A stretch of DNA of 5,835 bases from Gammaproteobacteria bacterium (lineage in GTDB: Bacteria > Pseudomonadota > Gammaproteobacteria > Arenicellales > UBA868), in assembly GCA_003529705.1 (NCBI GenBank), contig DPVA01000139.1, forward strand, positions 866 through 6,700, in the 5' to 3' direction. Shown piece by piece: positions 1 to 5,835 of this stretch. The position numbers and the translations under genes were made by a program. The notes beneath the pieces were generated by a model. The model saw only the letters and a program-made list of their open reading frames with translations. It did not search any database and was not told where the DNA came from. The first letter of the stretch is position 1, and the number at the start of each line of letters is the position of its first letter.

Positions 1-696
1 AACAACTATCGTGTCATTAAGTGAATAGCCGATCACCGCAAGTACCGCCGCAAGTACTGGCAAGGAAAACTCTATCGCCAAGATGGAGAACACGCCTAGA
101 GTAATCAGCACATCATGCACCAGCGCAATTACCGCACCGACCGCAAAACGCCATTCAAATCTGAACGCAACGTAAATCAGGATACCGATCAATGCATAGA
201 GCATCGCCAATCCGCCTTTCTCTGTGAGTTCACCGCCGACCTGAGGACCCACAAACTCCACCCGACGCATCTGAACCTCGCAATCTGTGACACTTCCGCT
301 TTCAGTTGTGCACTGCTGCAGGCTGCCTTGCAGGCTCTCGGTCAGGGTTTCTCCGACGGAAACCCTGAGTGCGCTCACGACATCACTACTTTGCTCAGAG
401 GCAGCCTTACCTGCGCGAACCGGCAGCCGGACAAGGATATCCCGGGAGGTTCCGAAGTACTGGACAATAGCGTCGTCGATCCCTGCATCTCCCAGAACCG
501 CACGAACCGTAACGGGGTCGGCCGATTGGGCGTACTCGAGTTCCACAAGTGTCCCGCCAGTGAAATCGATTCCAAAGTTGAGACCACGAAGACCCAAAGA
601 TCCGATACTCACGACGAGCAGCACAAACGATAACACCCATGCGTCGCGGCGTTTGCCAAGAAAATCGAGCTGGGTGACCTGTTTGAAAATTCGCAT
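1..696 (-). CDS. secF: Protein translocase subunit SecF (3' end cut off by window edge)
   Basis: SecF is an inner-membrane RND-type protein that works with SecD and YajC on the SecYEG channel, using the proton-motive force to help preproteins finish translocation. The first 232 codons are open from the ATG at 694-696 to base 1. Residues about 16-36 form the first membrane segment, followed by the family hallmark LNFGIDFTGGT (39-49). The periplasmic domain runs to about 150 and ends in RRVEFVGPQVG. Further membrane segments follow, including FRFEWRFAVGAVIALVHDV, and the fragment ends in IGYSLNDTIVV, the start of the conserved signature. E. coli SecF is about 323 residues, so roughly 90 are missing, including the last membrane segments. 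The start lies 11 bp after the secD stop with only a weak Shine-Dalgarno, which suggests coupling to secD. The periplasmic domain has a short insertion with cysteines at 129 and 139. Identification is firm. Confidence 0.97.
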   Translation of the reverse strand, partial: MRIFKQVTQLDFLGKRRDAWVLSFVLLVVSIGSLGLRGLNFGIDFTGGTLVELEYAQSADPVTVRAVLGDAGIDDAIVQYFGTSRDILVRLPVRAGKAASEQSSDVVSALRVSVGETLTESLQGSLQQCTTESGSVTDCEVQMRRVEFVGPQVGGELTEKGGLAMLYALIGILIYVAFRFEWRFAVGAVIALVHDVLITLGVFSILAIEFSLPVLAAVLAVIGYSLNDTIVV

Positions 697-707
697 TGCT
701 TCAGCCG

Positions 708-2594
708 TCAAATCGTCAACGCCTTAATTCGCTTTCCACCATAAAGAAAGTTAACCAAGGCACGGGTAACAATAATCGCAGTAAACATGGAAGTAATGAT
801 GCCAATGCTCAGCGTGACGGCAAATCCTTTTATCGGTCCGGTTCCGAAGTTAAACAGCACGATAGCCGCAATCAGAGTGGTAACGTTGGCGTCGACGATG
901 GTCGACAGCGCTCGTTCATAACCTGTGTGGATACTCGCTTGGGGAGTTGCGCCGTTAAGAATTTCTTCCCGAATACGCTCAAAAATCAGCACGTTTGCAT
1001 CTACAGCCATACCCACCGTCAGCACAATTCCGGCGACACCGGGGAGAGTCAGGGTCGCCTGCAGCATGGAAAGCACAGCGACAATCAGGACAAGATTGAG
1101 CGCCAGCGCAACATTCGCAAAGAGACCAAAGACCCGGTAGTAGATCGCCATGAATATGAGCACCAAGATAAAGCCCACAATCACGGATCGAAATCCCTGA
1201 TCGATGTTTGCCTGGCCAAGGCTGGGACCCACCGTCCGCTCCTCGATAATCTCCACCGGTGCCGCCAGTGATCCCGCCCGGAGCATCAGCGCCAGGTCTC
1301 GGGCTTCCGTGACACTGTCCAATCCTTCAATCTGAAAGCGCTTGCCGAGTTGATCCCGGATAACCGGAGCGGTGATCACCTCCTCAACTCGTTGCTGGGT
1401 TCGCAGAACCCTGCCCTGATCGTTCTTCAAGGGTAAACCGTCGGCATCTGTCCGTATAGTGGACCGATTCTCGATATACAGCACTGCCATACGCTTGCCG
1501 ATATTCTTACCGGTCACTTTCTGATTGATTCTTGCCCCGATCGCATCCAACGTAATACTGACGATCGGCCCGCCACTTTGGGTATCGATACTCGCGGCAG
1601 CATCGACAATATTTTCTCCCGAATAGATCACTCGTTTCTCGAGAAGGATTGGCCGCTCGTCGCGGAATCGGTAAATTTTTGAACCCGGAGGCACCTTGCC
1701 ACCCAACGCGGCCTCCAGGCTGTGCTCCTCATCCACCATCATCATCTCTAGCGTAGCGGTACGACCGAGAATACGCTTTGCACGCGCTGTATCCTGCACG
1801 CCGGGAAGTTGCACGACGATCCGACGGTCGCCTTGACGCTGAACCACAGGCTCGGCCACGCCCAACTCATCAACCCGGTTACGAAGTGCCGTTATGTTCT
1901 GCTCAAGGGAAAACTTGAACAATTGATCGATCTCGGCGTCTGCGAGATTCGCACGCAGAAGATCCTCTGAGCCCTCTCCTCCCGCCGTTACAACCAGCCC
2001 GGGAAGTTTCTGCCGAATGGTTTTCAGTGCAGGCTCGACAGACTCTGCCGAACGAAGCGTGACAATGATGCCGCCTGAGGTGTCACGGGCGATCCCACGG
2101 TAACGGATCTTGGCCTCCCGGAGAGTTGAACGCAGGTCTGCGACATAACGATCCTCTGCGCGACGCTGGGCGGACGCCATGTCGACTTCAAGAAGAAAAT
2201 GAACACCGCCTCGAAGATCAAGACCGAGATACATTGGCAGAGCGCCAACCCTCGAGAGCCAGTCAGGAGCTGCTGGCAGTAGCGTTAAAGCAGTGGTGTA
2301 CCCCATCGGAAGCCGGACTTCCAACATGTCACGGGCCTGCAACTGGGCATCAGTCGTGGGAAACCGGATACGAATTCCTGAATCATTGAGCGACAACGAG
2401 TTGTAAACAAGTCCCGATTCGTCCAATACCTTTTCCACCTGTTCGAACTGGCTCGGCCCGAGGCTCCCTCCACGAACCCCGCGTAACTGTATACCTGGGT
2501 CATCGCCAAAGAGATTCGGCATCGCATAGAAGGCGCCTGGCAGAATAACCACCGCGATGATCAGCCATTTCCACCACGGCGTATGATTACGCAT
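708..2594 (-). CDS. secD: Protein translocase subunit SecD
   Basis: SecD is the larger subunit of the SecDF-YajC complex. Its periplasmic domain binds emerging preproteins while proton flow through the membrane part of SecDF drives release. At 628 residues it is full length (E. coli 615). It has an N-terminal membrane anchor (about 8-26) followed by MPNLFGDDPGIQL. The hallmark DLRGGVHFLLEVDM spans 126-139, and the periplasmic motif ITALRNRVDELGVAEPVVQR lies at 234-253. SLGQANIDQGF (458-468) leads into five closely spaced membrane segments (about 467-612). D532 in VGMAVDANVLIFERI matches the aspartate required for proton conduction in E. coli (D519). The C-terminus FLYGGKRIKALTI is typical. 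The ATG is 4 bp beyond the yajC stop; the nearest Shine-Dalgarno-like bases (AAAGG) are about 14 bp upstream, so translation is probably coupled to yajC. No lesions are seen. Confidence 0.98.
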   Translation of the reverse strand: MRNHTPWWKWLIIAVVILPGAFYAMPNLFGDDPGIQLRGVRGGSLGPSQFEQVEKVLDESGLVYNSLSLNDSGIRIRFPTTDAQLQARDMLEVRLPMGYTTALTLLPAAPDWLSRVGALPMYLGLDLRGGVHFLLEVDMASAQRRAEDRYVADLRSTLREAKIRYRGIARDTSGGIIVTLRSAESVEPALKTIRQKLPGLVVTAGGEGSEDLLRANLADAEIDQLFKFSLEQNITALRNRVDELGVAEPVVQRQGDRRIVVQLPGVQDTARAKRILGRTATLEMMMVDEEHSLEAALGGKVPPGSKIYRFRDERPILLEKRVIYSGENIVDAAASIDTQSGGPIVSITLDAIGARINQKVTGKNIGKRMAVLYIENRSTIRTDADGLPLKNDQGRVLRTQQRVEEVITAPVIRDQLGKRFQIEGLDSVTEARDLALMLRAGSLAAPVEIIEERTVGPSLGQANIDQGFRSVIVGFILVLIFMAIYYRVFGLFANVALALNLVLIVAVLSMLQATLTLPGVAGIVLTVGMAVDANVLIFERIREEILNGATPQASIHTGYERALSTIVDANVTTLIAAIVLFNFGTGPIKGFAVTLSIGIITSMFTAIIVTRALVNFLYGGKRIKALTI

Positions 2595-2598
2595 CGGC

Positions 2599-2916
2599 TT
2601 AATAGGTACCTTTAGGCATAACCTGCGAAACGGCTTGTCTTTGGACCTTGACGTTGAGCCCGGAAGAGATTTCCAAGGTGATAAAGTTATCGTCGACCTC
2701 CGTCACTTTCCCCAAAAGACCTCCGTTGGTCACTACCTCTTCGCCTTTGGCCAATGCCGCGACCATTTCTTTGTGCTGCTTTGCCCGTTTTTGCTGAGGA
2801 CGGATCAACAGAAAATAGAAAAGGACAAAAATAACCACCAATGGCAGGAGGCTGAACAGACTGCCGCCTGCGTCTCCCCCCGCCTGTGCGAAGGCGTCGG
2901 AAATCAGAAAATCCAT
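2599..2916 (-). CDS. yajC: Sec translocase accessory subunit YajC
   Basis: YajC is a small inner-membrane protein that joins SecD and SecF in the accessory translocation complex; its own role is modest and it is dispensable in E. coli. The product is 105 residues, close to the usual 110. A short N-terminal stretch rich in Ala and Gly precedes one membrane segment (about 20-38). The family motif RPQQKR (39-44) follows at the cytoplasmic face, then a soluble SH3-like domain with VVTNGGLLGKV (61-71). The start is supported by a GAGG Shine-Dalgarno 7 bp upstream, the best in the operon. It lies 40 bp after tgt and 4 bp before secD, and this gene order is standard in Proteobacteria. Confidence 0.97.
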   Translation of the reverse strand: MDFLISDAFAQAGGDAGGSLFSLLPLVVIFVLFYFLLIRPQQKRAKQHKEMVAALAKGEEVVTNGGLLGKVTEVDDNFITLEISSGLNVKVQRQAVSQVMPKGTY

Positions 2917-2923
2917 TTTGCTA

Positions 2924-2927
2924 CCTC
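2924..2927 (-). promoter_or_regulatory. Ribosome binding site of yajC
   Basis: GAGG on the minus strand lies 7 bp before the yajC ATG. It is the only strong Shine-Dalgarno match I find before any of the five operon genes, and it falls in the one real intergenic gap (2917-2956). It fixes the yajC start and suggests that yajC can be translated independently of tgt. Confidence 0.7.
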
Positions 2928-2956
2928 ATAAATTCAAGACGTAGAACGGCGCGCGA

Positions 2957-4072
2957 TTATACGACATCAGCGTTTTGACCGCTGAAAACCACCATAAATT
3001 CATCGGCAAAAGCCTCAAATCCCCCGCTAGAAATTGCGTCACGGATGTCAGACATCAGCGTCTGGAAAAATACCAGGTTGTGTAACGTACATAGCCTTGG
3101 TCCGAGCAGTTCGCCAGTGACATGCAAATGACGCAGATAAGCTCGGCTGAACTGCACGCACGCAGGACACGGACAGTCTGGATCGACCGCGCGCGTATCG
3201 TCGCGGTTAACGGCGTTCCTGAGGCGCACGATTCCCCGGCGCGTATACAACCAGCCGTTACGGGCGTTTCGGGTCGGCAGGACACAGTCAAACAGGTCGA
3301 TTCCGCGCGCTACTCCCGCCAACAGATCTTCTGGCTTACCGACACCCATGAGATACCGGGGCTGATTGGTGGGCATGGCAGGCGTGACAGTCTCAAGGAC
3401 TCTAAGCATATCCTCTTTAGGCTCTCCCACCGAGAGGCCTCCAAGCGCATAGCCATCAAATCCAATCTCCTGTAAACGCTCAAGCGCCTCCAACCGGAGG
3501 GCTTCATGCATGCCGCCCTGAGCAATACCAAAAAGCGCCTGGTCGGGGCCTAGTTGGTAATCGCGACAACGTTCGGCCCAGCGAAGAGACAGCGTCATCG
3601 ATTCCCGGGCCTGGTCGATGGTTGCGGGATAGTCGGTGCATTCATCGAAACACATAACGATGTCCGAACCCAGCGCTCTTTGCACCTGCATTGATGTCTC
3701 TGGCCCAAGAAAAACGGTAGATCCATCCACCGGCGAGCGGAAAGTGACTCCTTCCTCTTTGATGTCCTTTTTATTCGCCAAACTCCAGACCTGGAAGCCG
3801 CCGGAGTCGGTAAGGATCGGACCGCCCCATCCCATGAAATCGTGAAGACTTCCATGCAGATTGATAATGTCGGTCCCGGGCCTCAACATCAGGTGAAAAG
3901 TGTTTCCGAGGATAATCTGCGCTCCGGTAGACACGACCTCACTTGGGCTGACCGAACGAACAGACCCGACGGTACCAACCGGCATAAACGCCGGGGTCTC
4001 CACAACGCCCCGGGGAGTCTCGAGGCGACCTCGCCGGGCGTTACCATCCCAATGACTGAGCGTGTATTTCAT
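2957..4072 (-). CDS. tgt: Queuine/preQ1 tRNA-ribosyltransferase (tRNA-guanine transglycosylase)
   Basis: Tgt replaces guanine at wobble position 34 of tRNAs with GUN anticodons (Asp, Asn, His, Tyr) by preQ1, through a covalent enzyme-RNA intermediate. The product is 371 residues (E. coli 375), a TIM barrel with a zinc site. Visible key residues are DSGGFQ (89-94, with the general acid/base Asp89), CFDEC (141-145), GGLSVGE (211-217) and MGVGKPED (242-249). Asp262 in [13 protein letters not shown] is the nucleophile, followed by the tRNA-contacting PTRNAR. Zinc ligands are Cys300, Cys302, Cys305 and His331, the usual C-x-C-x2-C plus H pattern. The ATG overlaps the queA stop as ATGA and there is no Shine-Dalgarno, so translation should depend on ribosomes finishing queA. 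The N-terminus ([17 protein letters not shown]) aligns with the E. coli start. The preQ1 it uses must come from genes elsewhere or from uptake. Confidence 0.98.
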   Translation of the reverse strand: MKYTLSHWDGNARRGRLETPRGVVETPAFMPVGTVGSVRSVSPSEVVSTGAQIILGNTFHLMLRPGTDIINLHGSLHDFMGWGGPILTDSGGFQVWSLANKKDIKEEGVTFRSPVDGSTVFLGPETSMQVQRALGSDIVMCFDECTDYPATIDQARESMTLSLRWAERCRDYQLGPDQALFGIAQGGMHEALRLEALERLQEIGFDGYALGGLSVGEPKEDMLRVLETVTPAMPTNQPRYLMGVGKPEDLLAGVARGIDLFDCVLPTRNARNGWLYTRRGIVRLRNAVNRDDTRAVDPDCPCPACVQFSRAYLRHLHVTGELLGPRLCTLHNLVFFQTLMSDIRDAISSGGFEAFADEFMVVFSGQNADVV

Positions 4073-5109
4073 TCGGGCGTCCGGGATTCAAGAAGCATGG
4101 CATCTCCATAACTGAAAAAACGGTAACGGTTGTCAACCGCATGGGCATAGGCTTCACGAATCCGCTGCGCACCGGCGAAAGCACTCACCAGCACAATCAA
4201 GGTAGAACGCGGCAGATGAAAATTCGTAATCAACGTATCAACAACCTGAAACCGGTGGCCGGGCCGAATGAAAAGACGGGTCAGTCCACGGGTCGGCTTC
4301 AGTTCTCCGCCCTGCGCAGCCGACTCCAATGCCCGAACTACCGTGGTACCCACAGCAACAACTCGTCCACCCCGGGCGCGGGTATCCCGGACAGATTCCA
4401 CCAATGCCTCATCGACGACAATCTCTTCAGAATGCATTTCGTGCTCATCCAGGACATCAGACTTCATCGGCAAAAACGTCCCCGCGCCTACGTGGAGCGT
4501 GAGTCTAGCGAGTTTGACCCCCTCGGCAGCAAGTTGCGCCAACAGCGCCTCGTCAAAATGCAGTCCTGCCGTCGGCGCTGCGACGGCGCCGGGATGTTTC
4601 GCGTATACGGTCTGATAACGGTCGTCGTCTGCTCGACCACCAGGGCGTTCAATATACGGTGGCAACGGGGTCTCGCCTTCCCGGTACAGAAGCGCCTCAA
4701 AACTGCTGCCGTCACTGCAGGCCACAACGAAGAACATACCTTCTCTGCCTAATATCTTAAGTCGTGCTCCGCCGATAGTCGTGAGCTCAGCTCCTGATTC
4801 TGGAGTCTTGTTCGCGCGGATCTGGACTAGCGCCTGCGACCCGCCGTATAACCTTTCAAGCAAGAGTTCGAATTTGCCGCCAGTTCCGGTCTTGTGCCCG
4901 TGAAGTCGTGCCGGAAGCACTTTCGTCTCGTTGACGACGAGCAGATCAGTAGGCCGCAGGCGAGTGGCAAGCTCTGAAAACTGGCCGTCGATCAACGCGC
5001 CGCCTGGGGGGGGAACGATTAGTAAGCGACTCGCAGTTCGTTTTTCCGGCGGTGACTGGGCAATCAGTTCCTCAGGCAAGGTGTAGGCATATTCGTGGCT
5101 AGACTGCAT
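4069..5109 (-). CDS. queA: S-adenosylmethionine:tRNA ribosyltransferase-isomerase
   Basis: QueA transfers and isomerises the ribosyl moiety of S-adenosylmethionine onto preQ1 at tRNA position 34, giving epoxyqueuosine; it acts in the cytosol straight after Tgt. The product is 346 residues (E. coli 356). Conserved blocks appear in order: [10 protein letters not shown] near the N-terminus, [14 protein letters not shown] (58-71), LPPYIERP (149-156), [21 protein letters not shown] (165-185), [12 protein letters not shown] (205-216), MHSEEI (225-230), [12 protein letters not shown] (253-264), [22 protein letters not shown] (292-313) and [12 protein letters not shown] (329-340). The ATG at 5107-5109 is chosen because an in-frame TAA lies a few codons upstream with only a CTG between them, and the N-terminus fits the family. 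No Shine-Dalgarno is visible, which is unusual for the first gene of an operon. A candidate promoter lies at 5166-5194. The stop overlaps tgt. Confidence 0.98.
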   Translation of the reverse strand: MQSSHEYAYTLPEELIAQSPPEKRTASRLLIVPPPGGALIDGQFSELATRLRPTDLLVVNETKVLPARLHGHKTGTGGKFELLLERLYGGSQALVQIRANKTPESGAELTTIGGARLKILGREGMFFVVACSDGSSFEALLYREGETPLPPYIERPGGRADDDRYQTVYAKHPGAVAAPTAGLHFDEALLAQLAAEGVKLARLTLHVGAGTFLPMKSDVLDEHEMHSEEIVVDEALVESVRDTRARGGRVVAVGTTVVRALESAAQGGELKPTRGLTRLFIRPGHRFQVVDTLITNFHLPRSTLIVLVSAFAGAQRIREAYAHAVDNRYRFFSYGDAMLLESRTPE

Positions 5110-5165
5110 TGGGATGTGAATGAAGACGGAGACCCACAGACCGGATTAGTTTATCCAAAACGTGG

Positions 5166-5194
5166 ATTCTATCGGCTGTTCTCACTCGGCCCAA
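5166..5194 (-). promoter_or_regulatory. Candidate sigma70 promoter for queA-tgt-yajC-secDF
   Basis: On the minus strand TTGGGC (5189-5194) and TAGAAT (5166-5171) are separated by exactly 17 bp. The -10 matches consensus at five of six bases, but the -35 matches at only three (TTG). Transcription would start near 5159, leaving about 50 bases of leader before the queA ATG. The position is right: it lies between the end of the decayed upstream gene and queA. The weak -35 means an activator may help, or that the true promoter lies elsewhere. Confidence 0.4.
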
Positions 5195-5223
5195 CTAAAC
5201 CTCTGCTTCAATACGGGAAAGGT

Positions 5224-5238
5224 CAAGGGGCCCCCTTG
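5224..5238. repeat. Short inverted repeat at the end of the acetyltransferase remnant
   Basis: CAAGGGG and CCCCTTG form perfect 7-bp arms around a single base, next to the TGA that would end the remnant. On the minus strand this could fold into a short GC-rich hairpin, but the one-base centre forces a few pairs to open. Only a CTTTCCC stretch follows rather than a T run, so as an intrinsic terminator it is poor. It might still separate the remnant's transcription from queA. Confidence 0.35.
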
Positions 5239-5611
5239 GAGAGAACGGCCGAGGCTTCCGCCTGGCGCTTGGGGGTCCGCGAAAAGGTCTCCAGCAATCG
5301 AGCCGTATCGCGGGGATTCAGCAGGTGATACCCATTGCTCTCGTAGAAACGGATTGCCCAATCGGAGTCATCCTAGGTACCGACGAGAAGCCGTCCCGCG
5401 GCCCGGCGATCAATGCACCCCAACAACGAGCAACCCAAGCCACACCGCTGGTGTCTGGGAGGCACATAAGCGTGCGGTCTAAGCTTTACCACACCGCGGG
5501 CCTGGGAACTCATAACGGCACGTAGTTCCTGGTCCTGGTTTATGCCCCAGAAAATGACCCCGTCGCCGGGTTCCCGGTGCATTTTGCGCGCCGACATCTA
5601 TGACTGGTGCC

Positions 5612-5630
5612 GGAATTACTGAGGAATTAC
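5612..5630. repeat. 11-bp-period direct repeat inside the pseudogene
   Basis: GGAATTAC occurs at 5612-5619 and again at 5623-5630, separated by TGA, so the offset is 11 bp. It falls exactly where the coding sequence carries about four residues (EGNSS region) more than I expect between VYQ and VIPA. This looks like a small tandem duplication that arose while the gene decayed; together with one extra base it would add 12 bp and keep the frame. Confidence 0.6.
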
Positions 5631-5787
5631 CCTCCTGATATACCTGCGCTGCCGAGTTGATCACGGGGCAGGTGGGCGAAAGATCGGTCACTCACCGCAC
5701 TTGGAGAGGCTCGTACTCGTTATCTATCTTTTTCATAGTAGCAAGGGAGGTTGTGGTTATGGGTTTGTGGATTCTTCCCTTTTTCTG

Positions 5788-5816
5788 TTGACAGCTGCCC
5801 GCGGTTGCCAGATAAT
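5788..5816 (+). promoter_or_regulatory. Strong sigma70 promoter pointing out of the window
   Basis: TTGACA (5788-5793, six of six) and GATAAT (5811-5816, five of six) are separated by exactly 17 bp, an almost ideal housekeeping promoter on the plus strand. Transcription should start around 5822-5824, inside the adjacent inverted repeat. It is divergent from the queA operon and from the acetyltransferase remnant. The gene it drives starts beyond 5835 and cannot be identified here. Confidence 0.72.
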
Positions 5817-5831
5817 GTTTGTATTACAAAC
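5817..5831. promoter_or_regulatory. Palindromic operator candidate over the transcription start
   Basis: GTTTGTA and TACAAAC form a perfect 7-bp inverted repeat around a central T, starting immediately after the -10 element of the strong plus-strand promoter. A repressor bound here would block that promoter. The core TTGTATTACAA fits TNGTNNNACNA, the half-site pattern of FadR-type GntR regulators. It also resembles the TTGT/ACAA hexads bound by RelB-type antitoxins, though with one base less at the centre. The regulator's identity is inference only; the repeat itself is certain. Confidence 0.6.
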
Positions 5832-5835
5832 TGGT

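Larger units (their letters stand above)
5223..5736 (-). pseudogene. Decayed GNAT-family N-acetyltransferase gene
   Basis: No intact reading frame is present, but reading the minus strand across frames gives a recognisable GNAT acetyltransferase of about 165 residues, normal for the family. From the ATG at 5734-5736 the frame runs MKKIDNEYEPLQVR, then TGA (5692-5694), then VTDLSPTCPVINSAAQVYQ. After VIPA (ending at 5608) the family normally has about seven more residues before the next block. Only 10 bp remain (5598-5607), so the frame shifts. The second frame gives GVIFWGINQDQELRAVM, then HAYVPPRHQRCGLGCSLL. The latter holds the acetyl-CoA motif QxxGxG (QRCGLG). It then reads LLVGT and TAG (5373-5375), where relatives have Trp, and continues in frame as DDSDWAIRFYESNGY and on to a TGA at 5223-5225. 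Relatives read like GVVFWGYEEDGELLGVM and IGTWA-WAIRFYE; that comparison is from memory. The substrate is unknown. No Shine-Dalgarno is seen before the ATG. At least three lesions make a working product very unlikely. Confidence 0.82.

Noticed and set aside
115..727. Overlapping plus-strand ORFs of 172 and 146 codons opposite secF
   Set aside because: They are antisense to a clearly conserved secF reading frame, show no family motif and no ribosome binding site that I can see.
4141..4752. Plus-strand ORF of 203 codons opposite queA
   Set aside because: It is antisense to all the conserved QueA blocks and has no recognisable domain; long antisense frames are common in GC-rich genes.
5110..5222. 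preQ1 riboswitch in the queA leader
   Set aside because: The leader after the predicted start is only about 50 bases, and I see neither a clear stem-loop with an A-rich tail nor an overlap with a Shine-Dalgarno. Such control is usual for preQ1 synthesis or transport genes rather than queA.
5224..5250. Intrinsic terminator between the remnant and queA
   Set aside because: The inverted repeat has a one-base centre and no following T run, so I list it only as a repeat.
5095..5525. Three overlapping plus-strand ORFs upstream of queA
   Set aside because: Their compositions are low-information, and the opposite strand carries the acetyltransferase remnant and the operon promoter, which explain the region better.
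5373..5597. 74-codon minus-strand ORF as an independent small gene
   Set aside because: It is the middle of the same acetyltransferase, bounded by the frameshift and the TAG; it lacks the N-terminus and the last part of the fold.
5479..5691. 70-codon minus-strand ORF starting at GTG as an independent small gene
   Set aside because: Its first part is the N-terminal piece of the broken acetyltransferase, and the frame runs on past the frameshift into meaningless sequence.
1..5835. tRNA or rRNA genes, CRISPR arrays, insertion-sequence ends
   Set aside because: I looked for cloverleaf patterns, regularly spaced repeats and paired terminal inverted repeats and found none that held up.

Overview
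The window carries most of the conserved queA-tgt-yajC-secD-secF cluster, all on the minus strand, so the operon reads from right to left. Protein sequences resemble gammaproteobacterial versions throughout: the SecD N-terminus and C-terminus, the YajC RPQQKR motif, and QueA and Tgt of near-E. coli length. The DNA is moderately GC-rich. I would call it a gammaproteobacterium, but I cannot name a genus from this stretch.

Layout, in the direction of transcription. queA (5109 to 4069) overlaps tgt (4072 to 2957) by the four bases ATGA. A 40-bp gap then leads to yajC (2916 to 2599), followed after 4 bp by secD (2594 to 708). After another 11 bp comes secF, whose first 232 codons (696 to 1) are present before the window ends. 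The first two genes make queuosine in tRNA: Tgt exchanges the wobble guanine for preQ1 and QueA then builds the epoxyqueuosine side chain. The last three encode the SecDF-YajC membrane complex, which assists Sec-dependent export using the proton-motive force. All key residues that I could check are present. Only yajC has a clear Shine-Dalgarno sequence; the other genes have weak or no visible ones and are probably translationally coupled, apart from queA at the operon head.

Upstream of queA (5110 to 5835) there is no intact gene. A plausible sigma70 promoter for the operon lies at 5166-5194. Beyond it, 5223 to 5736 on the minus strand is a decayed GNAT-family acetyltransferase gene. It has two in-frame stops and one frameshift, with an 11-bp direct repeat close to the frameshift, yet the family signature is readable across the frames.

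At the right edge a near-consensus sigma70 promoter (TTGACA, 17 bp, GATAAT; 5788-5816) points out of the window on the plus strand. A perfect 7-bp inverted repeat sits directly on the expected transcription start and looks like a repressor operator. The gene it controls is not in the window. This edge is the most interesting part; the rest is ordinary housekeeping sequence, and I see no undescribed system.
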